Of a stretch of DNA of 64,000 nucleotides, positions 47,858 through 55,975 are shown piece after piece. Within the stretch, counting starts at the first letter, position 1. Every line of letters starts with the position of its first letter. The DNA comes from Phenylobacterium soli (GTDB taxonomy: Bacteria > Pseudomonadota > Alphaproteobacteria > Caulobacterales > Caulobacteraceae). The notes under the pieces are model-generated. The model saw only the letters and a list, made by a program, of their open reading frames with translations. It was not told where the DNA came from and did no database searches. The stretch is taken from contig NZ_QFYQ01000001.1 in NCBI RefSeq assembly GCF_003254475.1, positions 2,666,001-2,730,000 of the forward strand. Reading direction: 5' to 3'. A program made the position numbers and the translations under genes.

Positions 47858-48291
47858 GCGGCCACCTGCTGGCCGGACTTGAGACGGCCCATGGCGACGT
47901 CCGCCAGGGTGACCGAGGCCAGATAGTCCTCGATACGCTCGCCGAGGTCGGCCCAGAGGTCATGGGTCAGGCAGCGCTCGCCCTTGACCATGCAGCCCTT
48001 GCCGGCGCTGCAGCGCGTGGCGCGCAGCGGCTCGTCGACGGCATGGACGATGTCGGCGATGGAGGTCTCGGCCGCGCCCCTGGCAAGCCGGTAGCCGCCG
48101 CCCGGACCGCGGGCGCTCTTGACCAGCCCGCGGCGGCGCAGGCGCGCGAAGAGCTGCTCGAGATAGGACAGCGAAATCTCCTGGCGCGTGGCGATGTCGG
48201 CCAGCGCCACGGCGCGCACGGCCTCGGACTCGCGCCGGGCGAGATCGACCATGGCCATGACGGCGTAGCGGCCCTTCGTGGAGAGGCGCAT
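47854..48291 (-). CDS. iscR: Rrf2 family Fe-S regulator (IscR-like) of the SUF operon
   Basis: The 145-residue protein has the Rrf2 winged helix: RLSTKGRYAVMAMVDLA, the recognition helix ISLSYLEQLFARLRRRGLV and the wing ARGPGGGYRLAR. Three cysteines suited to a [2Fe-2S] cluster are present, Cys94, Cys100 and Cys107, and His110 may be the fourth ligand. The third spacing is one residue longer than in the E. coli protein. It heads the operon, so autoregulation and cluster-dependent control of suf genes is likely, as known for IscR. It is divergent from an alpha/beta hydrolase gene. Confidence 0.9.
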   Translation of the reverse strand: MRLSTKGRYAVMAMVDLARRESEAVRAVALADIATRQEISLSYLEQLFARLRRRGLVKSARGPGGGYRLARGAAETSIADIVHAVDEPLRATRCSAGKGCMVKGERCLTHDLWADLGERIEDYLASVTLADVAMGRLKSGQQVAA

Positions 48292-48461
48292 GCGAAACCT
48301 TCAATCTTTCCGGCGCAGTCGTTTTTGCGCGCATCCGGGCCGCTCTATGTTACAAGCCGCCGCCTCGCGGAGCTTCCGGGCCGGTCCGAACGTGGGCCGG
48401 ACTTAGGAAGACCGAGCGCAGCAGTCAAGTATTAGACCTAAGGTTCTTCAAGAGGGGTCGC
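48292..48461. promoter_or_regulatory. Divergent promoter region of the SUF operon and a hydrolase gene
   Basis: This 170-base region holds TTGACT on the minus strand (48427-48422) with TAAGTC 17 bases further, a possible suf promoter with a leader of about 100 bases. An inverted pair CTTAGG (48402-48407) and CCTAAG (48436-48441) brackets it. I could not match a clear IscR type 1 box. Confidence 0.35.
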
Positions 48462-49112
48462 ATGCCAGAGGTGGTTCTGACCGGCGCAGCCGGGCGGATC
48501 GAGGGGCGCTATTCCCAGGGCAAGAGCGAGACCGCGCCCGTGGCGCTGATCCTCCATCCCCATCCCAAGGCGGGTGGGCAGATGAACAACCCGGTGACGG
48601 TGCAGCTCTTCCACCTGTTCATGAAGCGCGGCTTCTCGGTGCTGCGGTTCAACTTCCGGGGCGTCGGCCGCAGCCAGGGCGAATTCGACGGCGGCATCGG
48701 CGAACTGGCCGACGCGGCGACCGCCCTCGACTGGCTGCAGTCGACCAACCCGGCCGCTTCCCAGTGCTGGGTCGCCGGCTACTCGTTCGGCGCCTGGGTC
48801 GGCATGCAACTCCTGATGCGCCGGCCGGAGACCGACGGCTTCATCGCCGTGTCGCCGCCGACCAACGCCTACGACTTCTCGTTCCTGGCCCCCTGCCCGG
48901 CGTCCGGCCTGATCCTGCACGGCGGCTCGGACACCGTGGTGCCGGCGGTCGACGTCGAGCGCGTCGTCTCCAAGCTGCGCACCCAGAAGGGCATCACCAT
49001 CGACTACGAGGTGGTGGACGGCGCCAGCCACTTCTGGGCCGAGAACCTGCCGGACCTCGAAAACCGGGTCGGCAGCTATCTCGACAAGCGCCTCCAGGCC
49101 CAGCCGGCCTAG
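48462..49112 (+). CDS. Alpha/beta hydrolase
   Basis: The 216-residue cytosolic protein has the small alpha/beta hydrolase layout common in this order: LILHPHPKAGGQMNNPV with the HPHP oxyanion region, FNFRGVGRSQGEFDGG, the nucleophile elbow AGYSFGAWVG, then HGGSDTVVPAVDVERV with the acid Asp and VVDGASHFWAENL with the catalytic His. AGAGGGG lies five bases before the ATG. It is followed by an NTF2-like gene five bases downstream. The substrate is unknown. Confidence 0.88.
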   Translation: MPEVVLTGAAGRIEGRYSQGKSETAPVALILHPHPKAGGQMNNPVTVQLFHLFMKRGFSVLRFNFRGVGRSQGEFDGGIGELADAATALDWLQSTNPAASQCWVAGYSFGAWVGMQLLMRRPETDGFIAVSPPTNAYDFSFLAPCPASGLILHGGSDTVVPAVDVERVVSKLRTQKGITIDYEVVDGASHFWAENLPDLENRVGSYLDKRLQAQPA

Positions 49113-49117
49113 CGGCC

Positions 49118-49498
49118 ATGGCGGTCGCGCCCGAAGACGCCATCCGGGCGCGCCGCAAGCTCACCAACAAGCTGATCGCCGCCCACGATGCGGCGCGGCT
49201 GAAGCCGTTCTTCGCGTCGGACGCCCGGCTGATCGCCGGCGACGGCGGGCTGCTGACCGGGGCGGCTGCGATCCTCGAAGCCTTCGCCGGCCAGTTCGCC
49301 GATCCCGACTTCAGGACCTATGTCCGCGAAACCGCGAGCGTCGAGCTCGATGCGGCCGGCGAGCGCGCGGCCGAAGCCGGCCGCTGGACGGCCTACTGGG
49401 CCGCCGGCGAGATGAGCGGGACCTACCTGGCATCCTGGCGCAAGGTCACCGGCCAGTGGGTCATCGAGAGCGAACTGTTCGTCACCCTGGCGGGGTAG
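49118..49498 (+). CDS. NTF2-like (DUF4440/SnoaL-type) protein
   Basis: The 126-residue protein has the cone-shaped NTF2-like fold: an N-terminal helix ARRKLTNKLIAAHDAARLKPFFASDARLI, a second helix AAAILEAFAGQFADPDF, and a final beta sheet with AGRWTAYWAAGEMSGTYLASWRKVTGQWVIESELF. Such proteins act as small ligand-binding or isomerase-type domains. It starts five bases after the hydrolase stop, so the two form an operon, and its end overlaps the convergent LysR gene by 17 bases. Confidence 0.8.
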   Translation: MAVAPEDAIRARRKLTNKLIAAHDAARLKPFFASDARLIAGDGGLLTGAAAILEAFAGQFADPDFRTYVRETASVELDAAGERAAEAGRWTAYWAAGEMSGTYLASWRKVTGQWVIESELFVTLAG

Positions 49499-50402
49499 CC
49501 GCCGGCTCAGACCCGGCGATCAGGTCGCGGCGACGCGCCAGATAGGCCCCGACGAGGTCCATGAAAGCGCGGACGCGGGCGGTGCGACGCAGGTCGGCGT
49601 GGGTGACGATCCAGAGCTCGCGGTCGAGCTCGGAGAGCGGCTCCGGCAGGGCGCGCTGCAGGCGGGGCTCGGCGTCGCCGAGAACGCACGGCAGCAGGGC
49701 GACCCCCAGACCGGCGCAGGCGGCGACCATCTGGTTGACCACGCTGCTCGTCCGGTAGACGACCGCCGCCTCCGGCACATGGCGCTCGAGCCAGTCGGCG
49801 GAATTGACGCCGCGCCCGTCCGCGTCCCAGCCGACGAAGGGGTGAGCGCCGAGATCGGCCGGATCGAGCGGGCCGTGGACGGCGAGCAGCGCCGGGGCGG
49901 CGTAGAGGGCCCAGGCGGCGTCGGCCACCTTGCGCCCGTGCAGGGCCGGTTCGCGCGGGCGGGCCGCGCGGATCGCCACGTCGGCCTCGCGCCGGGAGAG
50001 GCTGAGGGCGCGATTGTCGATGAGGAGGTCGACGACCACGCCGGGATGGACGGCGCGGAACGCGCCGACGGCCGGGGTCAGAAGACTATAGGCGACGCTC
50101 TCCGAGCAGGTGACGCGAAGCCGGCCGCTGAGGCGCAGGTCCGCCCCCAGGAGATCCCGATCGAGCGCCTGGGTCTCGTGCTCCACCCGCTCGGCCGCCT
50201 CGGCGATACGCGCCCCGGCCGAGGTGGCCGCGTAGGCGCCGGCCGGAAGCCGCTCGAACAGGCGCACACCGAGCCGCTGCTCCAGGGCCGCCAGCCAGCG
50301 GAAGGCGGTGGAATGGACGACGCCGAGGCTTCGGGCCGCCGACGTGAGGGATCCGGTGCGCACGATGGCCAGCACCAGCCGAAGGTCGTTCCAGTCGTCC
50401 AC
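49482..50402 (-). CDS. LysR family transcriptional regulator
   Basis: The 306-residue protein has the LysR winged helix at the N-terminus (DWNDLRLVLAIVRTGSLTSAARSLGVVHSTAFRWLAALEQRLG with RLFERL-type wing) and a substrate-binding domain ending DLVGAYLARRRDL. The GTG at 50402 is favoured: AGGA lies nine bases upstream, whereas the in-frame TTG at 50411 has almost no spacing. It is divergent from a zinc alcohol dehydrogenase, the classical LysR arrangement, so it probably controls that gene and itself. Confidence 0.88.
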   Translation of the reverse strand: MDDWNDLRLVLAIVRTGSLTSAARSLGVVHSTAFRWLAALEQRLGVRLFERLPAGAYAATSAGARIAEAAERVEHETQALDRDLLGADLRLSGRLRVTCSESVAYSLLTPAVGAFRAVHPGVVVDLLIDNRALSLSRREADVAIRAARPREPALHGRKVADAAWALYAAPALLAVHGPLDPADLGAHPFVGWDADGRGVNSADWLERHVPEAAVVYRTSSVVNQMVAACAGLGVALLPCVLGDAEPRLQRALPEPLSELDRELWIVTHADLRRTARVRAFMDLVGAYLARRRDLIAGSEPAATPPG

Positions 50403-50405
50403 GAC

Positions 50406-50456
50406 TTGCAATCCTGCAAGGGCTATTTGCAGTTATACAGATCGCCTTGCAACAAC
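50406..50456. promoter_or_regulatory. Likely LysR operator region
   Basis: TTGCA-N4-TGCAA at 50406-50419 is an inverted repeat overlapping the LysR ribosome site. Further TTGCA (near 50427) and TTGCAA (near 50447) copies lie toward the dehydrogenase gene. Clustered copies of one half-site between divergent genes suit a LysR-type binding region. Confidence 0.4.
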
Positions 50457-50499
50457 ACCAGGCCTAGACCCGACCCGGATCTCGAATGGAGGGACGGCG

Positions 50500-51513
50500 A
50501 TGCGGCGGCTGTGGTGGACGGGACCGGGCGAGGTGGTCTGGCGCGAGGCGCCGGAGCCCGAGATCGCCGCGGCGCACCAGGCGATCGTCCAGCCGATCGC
50601 GGCGACCACCTGCGATCTGGACGTCATGATCCTGCGCGGGACGACGCCCTTCGCCGCGCCGATGGCGCTGGGCCATGAGTGCGTGGCGCGTGTCGTCGCC
50701 CTCGGTGCGGAGGCCAAGGGACTCGCCGTCGGGCAGATCGTGGCCGTGCCCTGGCACGTCTCCTGCGGCGCCTGCCCGCGGTGCCGCCGGCGGCTGCCGA
50801 ACACCTGCTCGAGCTTTCCGCCTGGTGCGATGTTCGGCATGGACGTGGGCGGCGACTTCGGCAGCTTCTTCTCGGACCTGGTGCTCGTCCCCCATGCGAC
50901 GGAGATGCTGGTCCCCCTACCCGACGGGCTCGACCCGGCCGTCTGCGCCGCGGCGAGCGACAACCTGCCGTTCGGCTACGAGCTGACCGTGCCCTACCTC
51001 GCCGAGCGCCCGGGCGCGGAGGTGCTGGTGATGGGCGGCGTGGGCTCGGTCGGGCTCTATGCGGTGGCCTACGCCAAGGCGGCCGGCGCCGACGAAGTCG
51101 TCTATGTGGATACCGCGCCTGACCGTCTCGAGCGGGCGGAGGCCTATGGCGCGCGCGTCGTTCAGGGCCCGCCGCCGCGGCGCATGCCGCGGAGCTTCCC
51201 GATCACGGTCGACGCCAGCGGCACGGATGCAGGCCTGAGATGCGCGATCAGCTCGACCGAGCCGGAGGGGCAGTCGGCCTCGGTGGGGACCCACTGGAGC
51301 GATGTCGCCTTCCCGATGCGTGAGATGTACGCCAAGGGCCTCAGCTTCTACACCGGTCGCGGGCGCGGACACCCGAACATCGCCGCCGCCCTCGCCTTCG
51401 TGGCCGACGGTCGGGTGGATCCGCGCGGCGCGATCACCGACTTCGCCGCCTTCGACGAGGCGCCGCGCAGGCTGGCCGAGCCGAGGATGAAGACCGTCTT
51501 CGTCCGCGACTAG
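50500..51513 (+). CDS. Zinc-dependent alcohol dehydrogenase family protein
   Basis: The 337-residue medium-chain dehydrogenase has catalytic zinc ligands Cys38 and the GHE pair (His59, Glu60) in MALGHECVARV. The structural zinc lobe is Cys89, Cys92, Cys95 and Cys103 in SCGACPRCRRRLPNTC. The cofactor-binding VMGGVGSVGLYAVAYAKAAG lies near residue 180. The nucleotide-binding acidic residue in VVYVDTAP suggests NAD(H). GGAGGG lies six bases before the ATG. Substrate is unknown; control by the divergent LysR protein is likely. Confidence 0.88.
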   Translation: MRRLWWTGPGEVVWREAPEPEIAAAHQAIVQPIAATTCDLDVMILRGTTPFAAPMALGHECVARVVALGAEAKGLAVGQIVAVPWHVSCGACPRCRRRLPNTCSSFPPGAMFGMDVGGDFGSFFSDLVLVPHATEMLVPLPDGLDPAVCAAASDNLPFGYELTVPYLAERPGAEVLVMGGVGSVGLYAVAYAKAAGADEVVYVDTAPDRLERAEAYGARVVQGPPPRRMPRSFPITVDASGTDAGLRCAISSTEPEGQSASVGTHWSDVAFPMREMYAKGLSFYTGRGRGHPNIAAALAFVADGRVDPRGAITDFAAFDEAPRRLAEPRMKTVFVRD

Positions 51514-52595
51514 CGGCGGCGGCCGCGGGGCTTGGCCCTGACCCTCCCGACCACCTCCTGTACCGCGGCGATCACCACCTCCGGCGCGTCGATCTCGATG
51601 TTGTGGCTGGAGTTCGGGACCGTGCGATGGACGCCCCGGCGCGACAGGGCCGCGGTGGCCCGGTGCAGGGCCAAGCCCTGGGCCTGGTCGAGCGCGTCGA
51701 GCGGATCATCGCTCGGCTCCTCCACATGGGTCAGGACCACGACCGGCCGCTCCCCGAGCACGCCCGGCTTGAAGAGGCGCGCGTAGGCGGCGTCGCCGCT
51801 GTGATCGGCGTAGACGCTGGCGGCGAACTCCGAAGCCTGAGCCGCCTGGTAGGCGGCGCTCTTCTGGACCTCGACGCGGGCGGCGGCGATCTCCGGACCA
51901 AGGCGCGGCCGCACCGGGTCCGTGCAGCGCCGATAGAGGTCCGATGCGGGATCGAGACCGGCCTCGCGCGCGGCGGTCCCGCAGGACTGGAAATGGTCAA
52001 CGAGGCGGGCGAGGAACCGCTGGTCGAGCAGTTCGGCCTTGGCGGCGGTGCGGGCGCCGAAGCGGGCGTTGGCGAGCGCCCGGGTGCGGTCCCAGGTTCG
52101 ATCCTCGGCCGGGTCGAGCAGGACGAGGCCGGCGATGTCTTCCGGATAGAGGGTCGCGTAGAGCTTGGCGTCGAAGCCGCCGAGGGAGTGGCCAACCAGC
52201 ACCAGCGGACGCGCGAGGCCTGCGGCGCTCACCAGGGCGTGGAGGTCCTCGACCACGGCGATGGGCGAGCGCGGCGCGGCGGCCGGGTCGCTGTATCCCA
52301 GGCCGGCGCGGTCGTAGGCGCAGGCCGTCGTGCCGCGGCCGACGGCCGGCTGGACCAGGGCCCAAATGGCCGACCAGTCGCTGCCACCGGCCTCGAAGAG
52401 CACGGTCGGGCCGCCCTGCCCCATGCAGACGAGATTGAGGCGGCGGCCCTTGGCGACCTCGACCCTGTGCTGGGGTCCCAGGTATGGCCGTACGGCCTCC
52501 GGCCGGGGCGGCGGCGGCTCGGCCGCGATGGCCGCGCCGGCGGCCAACAGCGCGAGCAGCGCGCCGGCGAGCGCGGCAGGGAAAGGGCGCGACAT
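51510..52595 (-). CDS. Exported alpha/beta hydrolase
   Basis: The 361-residue protein begins with a signal peptide (PFPAALAGALLALLAAGAAIAAEPPP), so it is likely periplasmic. The hydrolase core has FEAGGSDWSAIW, the CAYDRAGLGYSDP strand, the nucleophile elbow VGHSLGGFDAKL, the DPAEDRTW region and a late NSSHNIEID with the catalytic His. The ATG at 52595 lies directly after the cupin stop, which suggests coupling; an ATG at 52613 would overlap. The stop overlaps the end of the dehydrogenase gene by four bases. Substrate unknown. Confidence 0.82.
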   Translation of the reverse strand: MSRPFPAALAGALLALLAAGAAIAAEPPPPRPEAVRPYLGPQHRVEVAKGRRLNLVCMGQGGPTVLFEAGGSDWSAIWALVQPAVGRGTTACAYDRAGLGYSDPAAAPRSPIAVVEDLHALVSAAGLARPLVLVGHSLGGFDAKLYATLYPEDIAGLVLLDPAEDRTWDRTRALANARFGARTAAKAELLDQRFLARLVDHFQSCGTAAREAGLDPASDLYRRCTDPVRPRLGPEIAAARVEVQKSAAYQAAQASEFAASVYADHSGDAAYARLFKPGVLGERPVVVLTHVEEPSDDPLDALDQAQGLALHRATAALSRRGVHRTVPNSSHNIEIDAPEVVIAAVQEVVGRVRAKPRGRRR

Positions 52596-52596
52596 C

Positions 52597-52968
52597 CTAG
52601 AGCTCGACCGCATGGGTAGCTGTGCGCACATCGCCGGTGTTGGGCGTGCCGGCCGGATCCAGCAGGATGAGCTTCACAAGCCCCCGCCGGGCGGCGGGCC
52701 GATGTTCCACGCCGCGCGGCACGACGAGCATCTCGCCCGGGCCGACGACCACCGTGTGGTCCCGGAAATCCATCTCGAACTCACCTTCGAGGATGATGAA
52801 CAGTTCGTCCGTCTCGTCATGCCGATGCCAGACCCACTCGCCGTCGGTCTTCACCAGGCGAACCTCGTTGTCGTTGTAGCGGGCGACGATCTTGGGCGCC
52901 CAGATCTCGTCGAACTGGGCCATGCGCTCGGCGATATTGACCCTCTGGGGGCGGCTGGAATCGATCAT
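52597..52968 (-). CDS. Cupin domain protein
   Basis: The 123-residue protein is a single small cupin: WVWHRHDETDELFIILEGEFEMDFRD contains the first motif with the metal-type His pair (HRH) and Glu, and VVVGPGEMLVVPRGVEHRPAARRG the second with its His. The ATG at 52968 follows GAGGAGACGCC. Such proteins bind metals and act as isomerases, dioxygenases or ligand-binding folds; the reaction is unknown. It is divergent from the GlxA-type regulator and is followed at once by the exported hydrolase. Confidence 0.85.
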   Translation of the reverse strand: MIDSSRPQRVNIAERMAQFDEIWAPKIVARYNDNEVRLVKTDGEWVWHRHDETDELFIILEGEFEMDFRDHTVVVGPGEMLVVPRGVEHRPAARRGLVKLILLDPAGTPNTGDVRTATHAVEL

Positions 52969-53164
52969 GGCGTCTCCTCTGGTCCTTAGCTGAGCAGTGG
53001 ATTCGGAGGCTCGCCAGTGTCGGGTTCGCCAAAGTCCGCGCCGTTTCGGCCATGTGGAGTGGCGAAATCGCGCGCAAAGACGTCTGATGCGCCACTGTTC
53101 GCGACGAGCCGGCCGGCTTAGCCATGACCTCCGGCGAGCAAGGCCGGTCCGAGGAGCCCCGTCC

Positions 53165-54181
53165 ATGTTGCCGACCACGATCCTGGCGCTCGAGACCGCC
53201 CTCGCCTCCAGCGTGACGATCACCATCGACGTCATGGCGATGGCCAACCGCATCTGCCTGGCTGCGGGCCGCCCGCCGGCGTTCGACGTGCGCCTGGTCG
53301 GCTCCGGCGCGGCCCTGTTCCGGCCCTTCCTGGCCGTCCCCGAGGCGCAGCACGAGCGGCCCGAACTGATGATCGTCCCGGCCCAGGGGTTCTCCAAGGC
53401 GGACTGCTATCGCACCCGGCTGGCCGAGCCGGACGCCCGCGAGGGGCGTGAGCTGGTGGCCGAGGCCGTGCGCGGGGGCGCCCACGCGGCGAGCTCCTGC
53501 ACGGGAACCCTGCTCCTGGCGGCTACCGGCCTCCTCGACGGACGGCGCGCGACCACGGCCTGGTGGCTGGCCCCGGCGTTCCGGGAGCTGTTCCCGGCGG
53601 TCGAGCTCGACACCGCCGAACTGATCCTCAGCGACGGTCCGCTGACCACGGCCGGCGCCGCCATGGCCCAGATGGACCTGATGGTCGGCCTGGTCGCCCG
53701 CTACGCCGGGGCAGAGACGGCCGAGGCATGCGCCCGGCGCATGGTGCTCGACGAGCGGCGCTCGCAGCTGCCCTACATGGCGATCGGCCTCCTGGCCGCC
53801 GCAAGCGACAGCGTCGCCCGGGCCGCGGCCTGGGCCCGTCCGCGGCTTGCCGAACCGATCGGGGTCGGGGACCTGGCCCTGGCCGCAGGGCTCTCGGCCC
53901 GGACCTTCGCCCGGCGGGTGAGCGCCGCGACCGGCCTGTCGCCCATCCGCTTCCTGCAGCAACTGCGCGTCGAGCGGGCCATCGAGCTGATCGAGACCAC
54001 GCAGCTCTCTTTCGAGGAGGTGGCCTTCCGCGTCGGCTACGCCGAGCCCTCGACCCTCAGGACCCTGATCCGCCGCGGCGCCGGGCTTGGCCCCCGCGAC
54101 CTGCGGGCGCGCGCCCAAGGACGGACCCGGGGCCGGCCTCGGGACCCGATGGAGGTGAACGCCGCCGCGCCTGCACCTTGA
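53165..54181 (+). CDS. GlxA family transcriptional regulator (DJ-1/PfpI plus AraC)
   Basis: The 338-residue protein has a DJ-1/PfpI-like N-terminal domain with the nucleophile-elbow-like SSCTGTLLLAATGLLDG block and a C-terminal AraC helix-turn-helix pair: IGVGDLALAAGLSARTFARRVSAATG and LSFEEVAFRVGYAEPSTLRTLIRR. GlxA-type proteins sense a small ligand and control catabolic genes. GAGGAG lies eight bases before the ATG. It is divergent from the cupin-hydrolase pair across 196 bases, which are its most likely targets. Confidence 0.9.
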   Translation: MLPTTILALETALASSVTITIDVMAMANRICLAAGRPPAFDVRLVGSGAALFRPFLAVPEAQHERPELMIVPAQGFSKADCYRTRLAEPDAREGRELVAEAVRGGAHAASSCTGTLLLAATGLLDGRRATTAWWLAPAFRELFPAVELDTAELILSDGPLTTAGAAMAQMDLMVGLVARYAGAETAEACARRMVLDERRSQLPYMAIGLLAAASDSVARAAAWARPRLAEPIGVGDLALAAGLSARTFARRVSAATGLSPIRFLQQLRVERAIELIETTQLSFEEVAFRVGYAEPSTLRTLIRRGAGLGPRDLRARAQGRTRGRPRDPMEVNAAAPAP

Positions 54182-54187
54182 GCATCC

Positions 54188-54937
54188 TCAGGCGGTCACC
54201 GGCGCCTCGGCGGCGGGCGCGCCGGTGCGCCGGCGGTGCGGCGCCAGGCGGTGGAGGACCAGGGTCGCCAGCAGGGCGACGGCCGTGCCCATCGACCAGC
54301 CGGCCACCACGTCGGTCGGCCAGTGGACACCGAGATAGACCCGGCTGACGCCCACCGCGAGCACCAGGGCCGCGGCGACGCCGAGGATCAGCACCTTGGC
54401 GGGGCGGCTGGCCTCGCCCGCGGCGAGGATGCCCGCGAGCGTGAAATAGACGATCGGCGACATTGCCGAGTGGCCGCTCGGGAAGCTCGCCGAATAGACC
54501 TGGTCGAGGTGCGGCACGAGGTCGGGCCGGTCGCGGCCGACCAGATGCTTGGTGAGCTCCGCTAAGGCCTGCCCGAGCAGCACGGCTGCCGTGAACACCA
54601 CGGCCTGGATGCGCCGGCGGTGCAGCAGCAGCATGACCACGCCCACGACCACCACGAGCGTCAGGACCGAGAAGCCGCCGAGCGCGGTGACGTCGCGCGC
54701 CGTCTCCTGCAGCCACCTAGGCCCCACCGGGACCGCGAGGTCGCCGGGCCGGCGCAGGGCTAGCAGGATCGAGCGGTCGAACCTGTAGGTGTCGCCCTCG
54801 CGAACCTCGCCCATCACATGCAGGAAGGCCCAGAGGAAGGCGGACACCCCGGTCAGGCCGATGAGCAGCCGCAGCTCGGTGCGGACGAGGTGCATCGCCC
54901 AGGCCCGCGCGGACCACGGCTGTGCGGTGGATGTCAT
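54188..54937 (-). CDS. PAP2 family phosphatase (membrane)
   Basis: The 249-residue protein has about five to six helices and all three phosphatase motifs: KHLVGRDRP (130-138), PSGH (153-156) and SRVYLGVHWPTDV with the catalytic His205. It probably removes phosphate from a lipid diphosphate or phosphatidate at the periplasmic face. The ATG at 54937 gives the natural start TSTAQPWSARAWAMHLVRTE. The GlxA-type regulator ends seven bases from its stop on the opposite strand. The substrate is not clear from sequence. Confidence 0.88.
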   Translation of the reverse strand: MTSTAQPWSARAWAMHLVRTELRLLIGLTGVSAFLWAFLHVMGEVREGDTYRFDRSILLALRRPGDLAVPVGPRWLQETARDVTALGGFSVLTLVVVVGVVMLLLHRRRIQAVVFTAAVLLGQALAELTKHLVGRDRPDLVPHLDQVYSASFPSGHSAMSPIVYFTLAGILAAGEASRPAKVLILGVAAALVLAVGVSRVYLGVHWPTDVVAGWSMGTAVALLATLVLHRLAPHRRRTGAPAAEAPVTA

Positions 54938-55057
54938 GACGCCGAAAGGCGCGTGCCGAAAGCCGGTTCCATCGCCAGGCGGGCCGCGGCGCCCGGCCGG
55001 GCACGATCCGTCCCCCCGCGCGTTCTGGCCGGCGACGGAAACGCGAGGCTGAAGCTT

Positions 55058-55453
55058 ATGATGCGGATTGCCGGTCTGATCGGGGGCGGCGTAGCGATGG
55101 CAGGCGTGTTCGCCGGTGTGGCGTCGGCGGGCGAGCCGCCGCCGGCCCTGCAGAAGGCGTTCACGGGCACGATCATCTCGACCTATCCCGACGGACGCAC
55201 CGCCGAGCTGTGGCTGCATCCGGACGGCACCTACACCTCCGAAGGGCGCCGCCACGACCGCCACCAGGGTCGCTGGAGCATGCGCGGCGACAAGGTCTGT
55301 TTCCGCCGCCTGGTGTTCACCTACTGCACCGCCATTCCGGACGGCACGGCCTTCACCACCAAGGCGGTCACCGGCGAGACCATCCACGTTCGCCTGGAGC
55401 CGGGACGCCGGAGCGAACGGGCTCCGCAGCAGGGCGCGGCGCGGACCGGCTGA
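55058..55453 (+). CDS. Small exported hypothetical protein
   Basis: The 131-residue protein has a signal peptide (MRIAGLIGGGVAMAGVFAGVASAGEP), so it is probably periplasmic. The rest has a beta-rich block with GTIISTYPDGRTAELWLHPDGTYT, a DRHQGRWSMRGDKVCFRRL segment and two cysteines close together (KVCFRRLVFTYC). I do not recognise a family. It is convergent with the GtrA gene and their ends overlap by 86 bases, which is unusual. Confidence 0.7.
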   Translation: MMRIAGLIGGGVAMAGVFAGVASAGEPPPALQKAFTGTIISTYPDGRTAELWLHPDGTYTSEGRRHDRHQGRWSMRGDKVCFRRLVFTYCTAIPDGTAFTTKAVTGETIHVRLEPGRRSERAPQQGAARTG

Positions 55454-55904
55454 GCGCCGCCCGGCACACCCGCAGGGCGGCGCGGCGGCCCTCCTCGCTG
55501 AAAACCACGAAACGCGCCCCGAGGAAGTTGATCGCCCAGGCGGTGACCGATCCCGCCAGAAAGGCGACCCACGCGCGGCCGACGATCGGCCGGTGGGAGC
55601 CCTGCAGGGCGACGAAGACGCAGTAGTTGCAGAGATTCCCGAAGGCGCTGTTGGTCATGTAGGCGCCCCAGAGGCCGAAGAAGCGCTCGCGGGTGAGCGC
55701 CTTGAAGACGAACCGGCCGTTGATCAGGAAGGTCACGTGCATCGCCACCACAAGGGCGATGAGGCGCGCCGCCCACGGCCGCAGTCCCGCATCGAGCCCC
55801 AGGTGCAGGGTGGCGGCGCTGAACACGAAGCCGATCAGGGACGCGCCGGTGAACTTGGCCAGCAGCCGCCGTCGGCGGGCCTGGGGGACCGCGGGCTCTT
55901 CCAT
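55368..55904 (-). CDS. GtrA family membrane protein
   Basis: The 178-residue protein has four helices of the GtrA type: FTGASLIGFVFSAATLHLGLDA, RLIALVVAMHVTFLINGRFVFK, MTNSAFGNLCNYCVFVALQG and VAFLAGSVTAWAINFLGARFVVF. GtrA-like proteins pass polyprenyl-linked sugars across the membrane or stabilise glycosyltransferases. The last 30 residues after the final helix are polar, carry an odd Arg/Pro-rich tail and run into the opposite-strand gene. The gene could end earlier in relatives. Confidence 0.85.
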   Translation of the reverse strand: MEEPAVPQARRRRLLAKFTGASLIGFVFSAATLHLGLDAGLRPWAARLIALVVAMHVTFLINGRFVFKALTRERFFGLWGAYMTNSAFGNLCNYCVFVALQGSHRPIVGRAWVAFLAGSVTAWAINFLGARFVVFSEEGRRAALRVCRAALSRSAPRPAAEPVRSGVPAPGERGWSRR

Positions 55905-55975
55905 GGCGAGGGGAACGTGGCCGCGCCGGCCGGGTTGCCGGCAACCGTCGCCGTCGGAGCGACGTTGAGCCCGGC

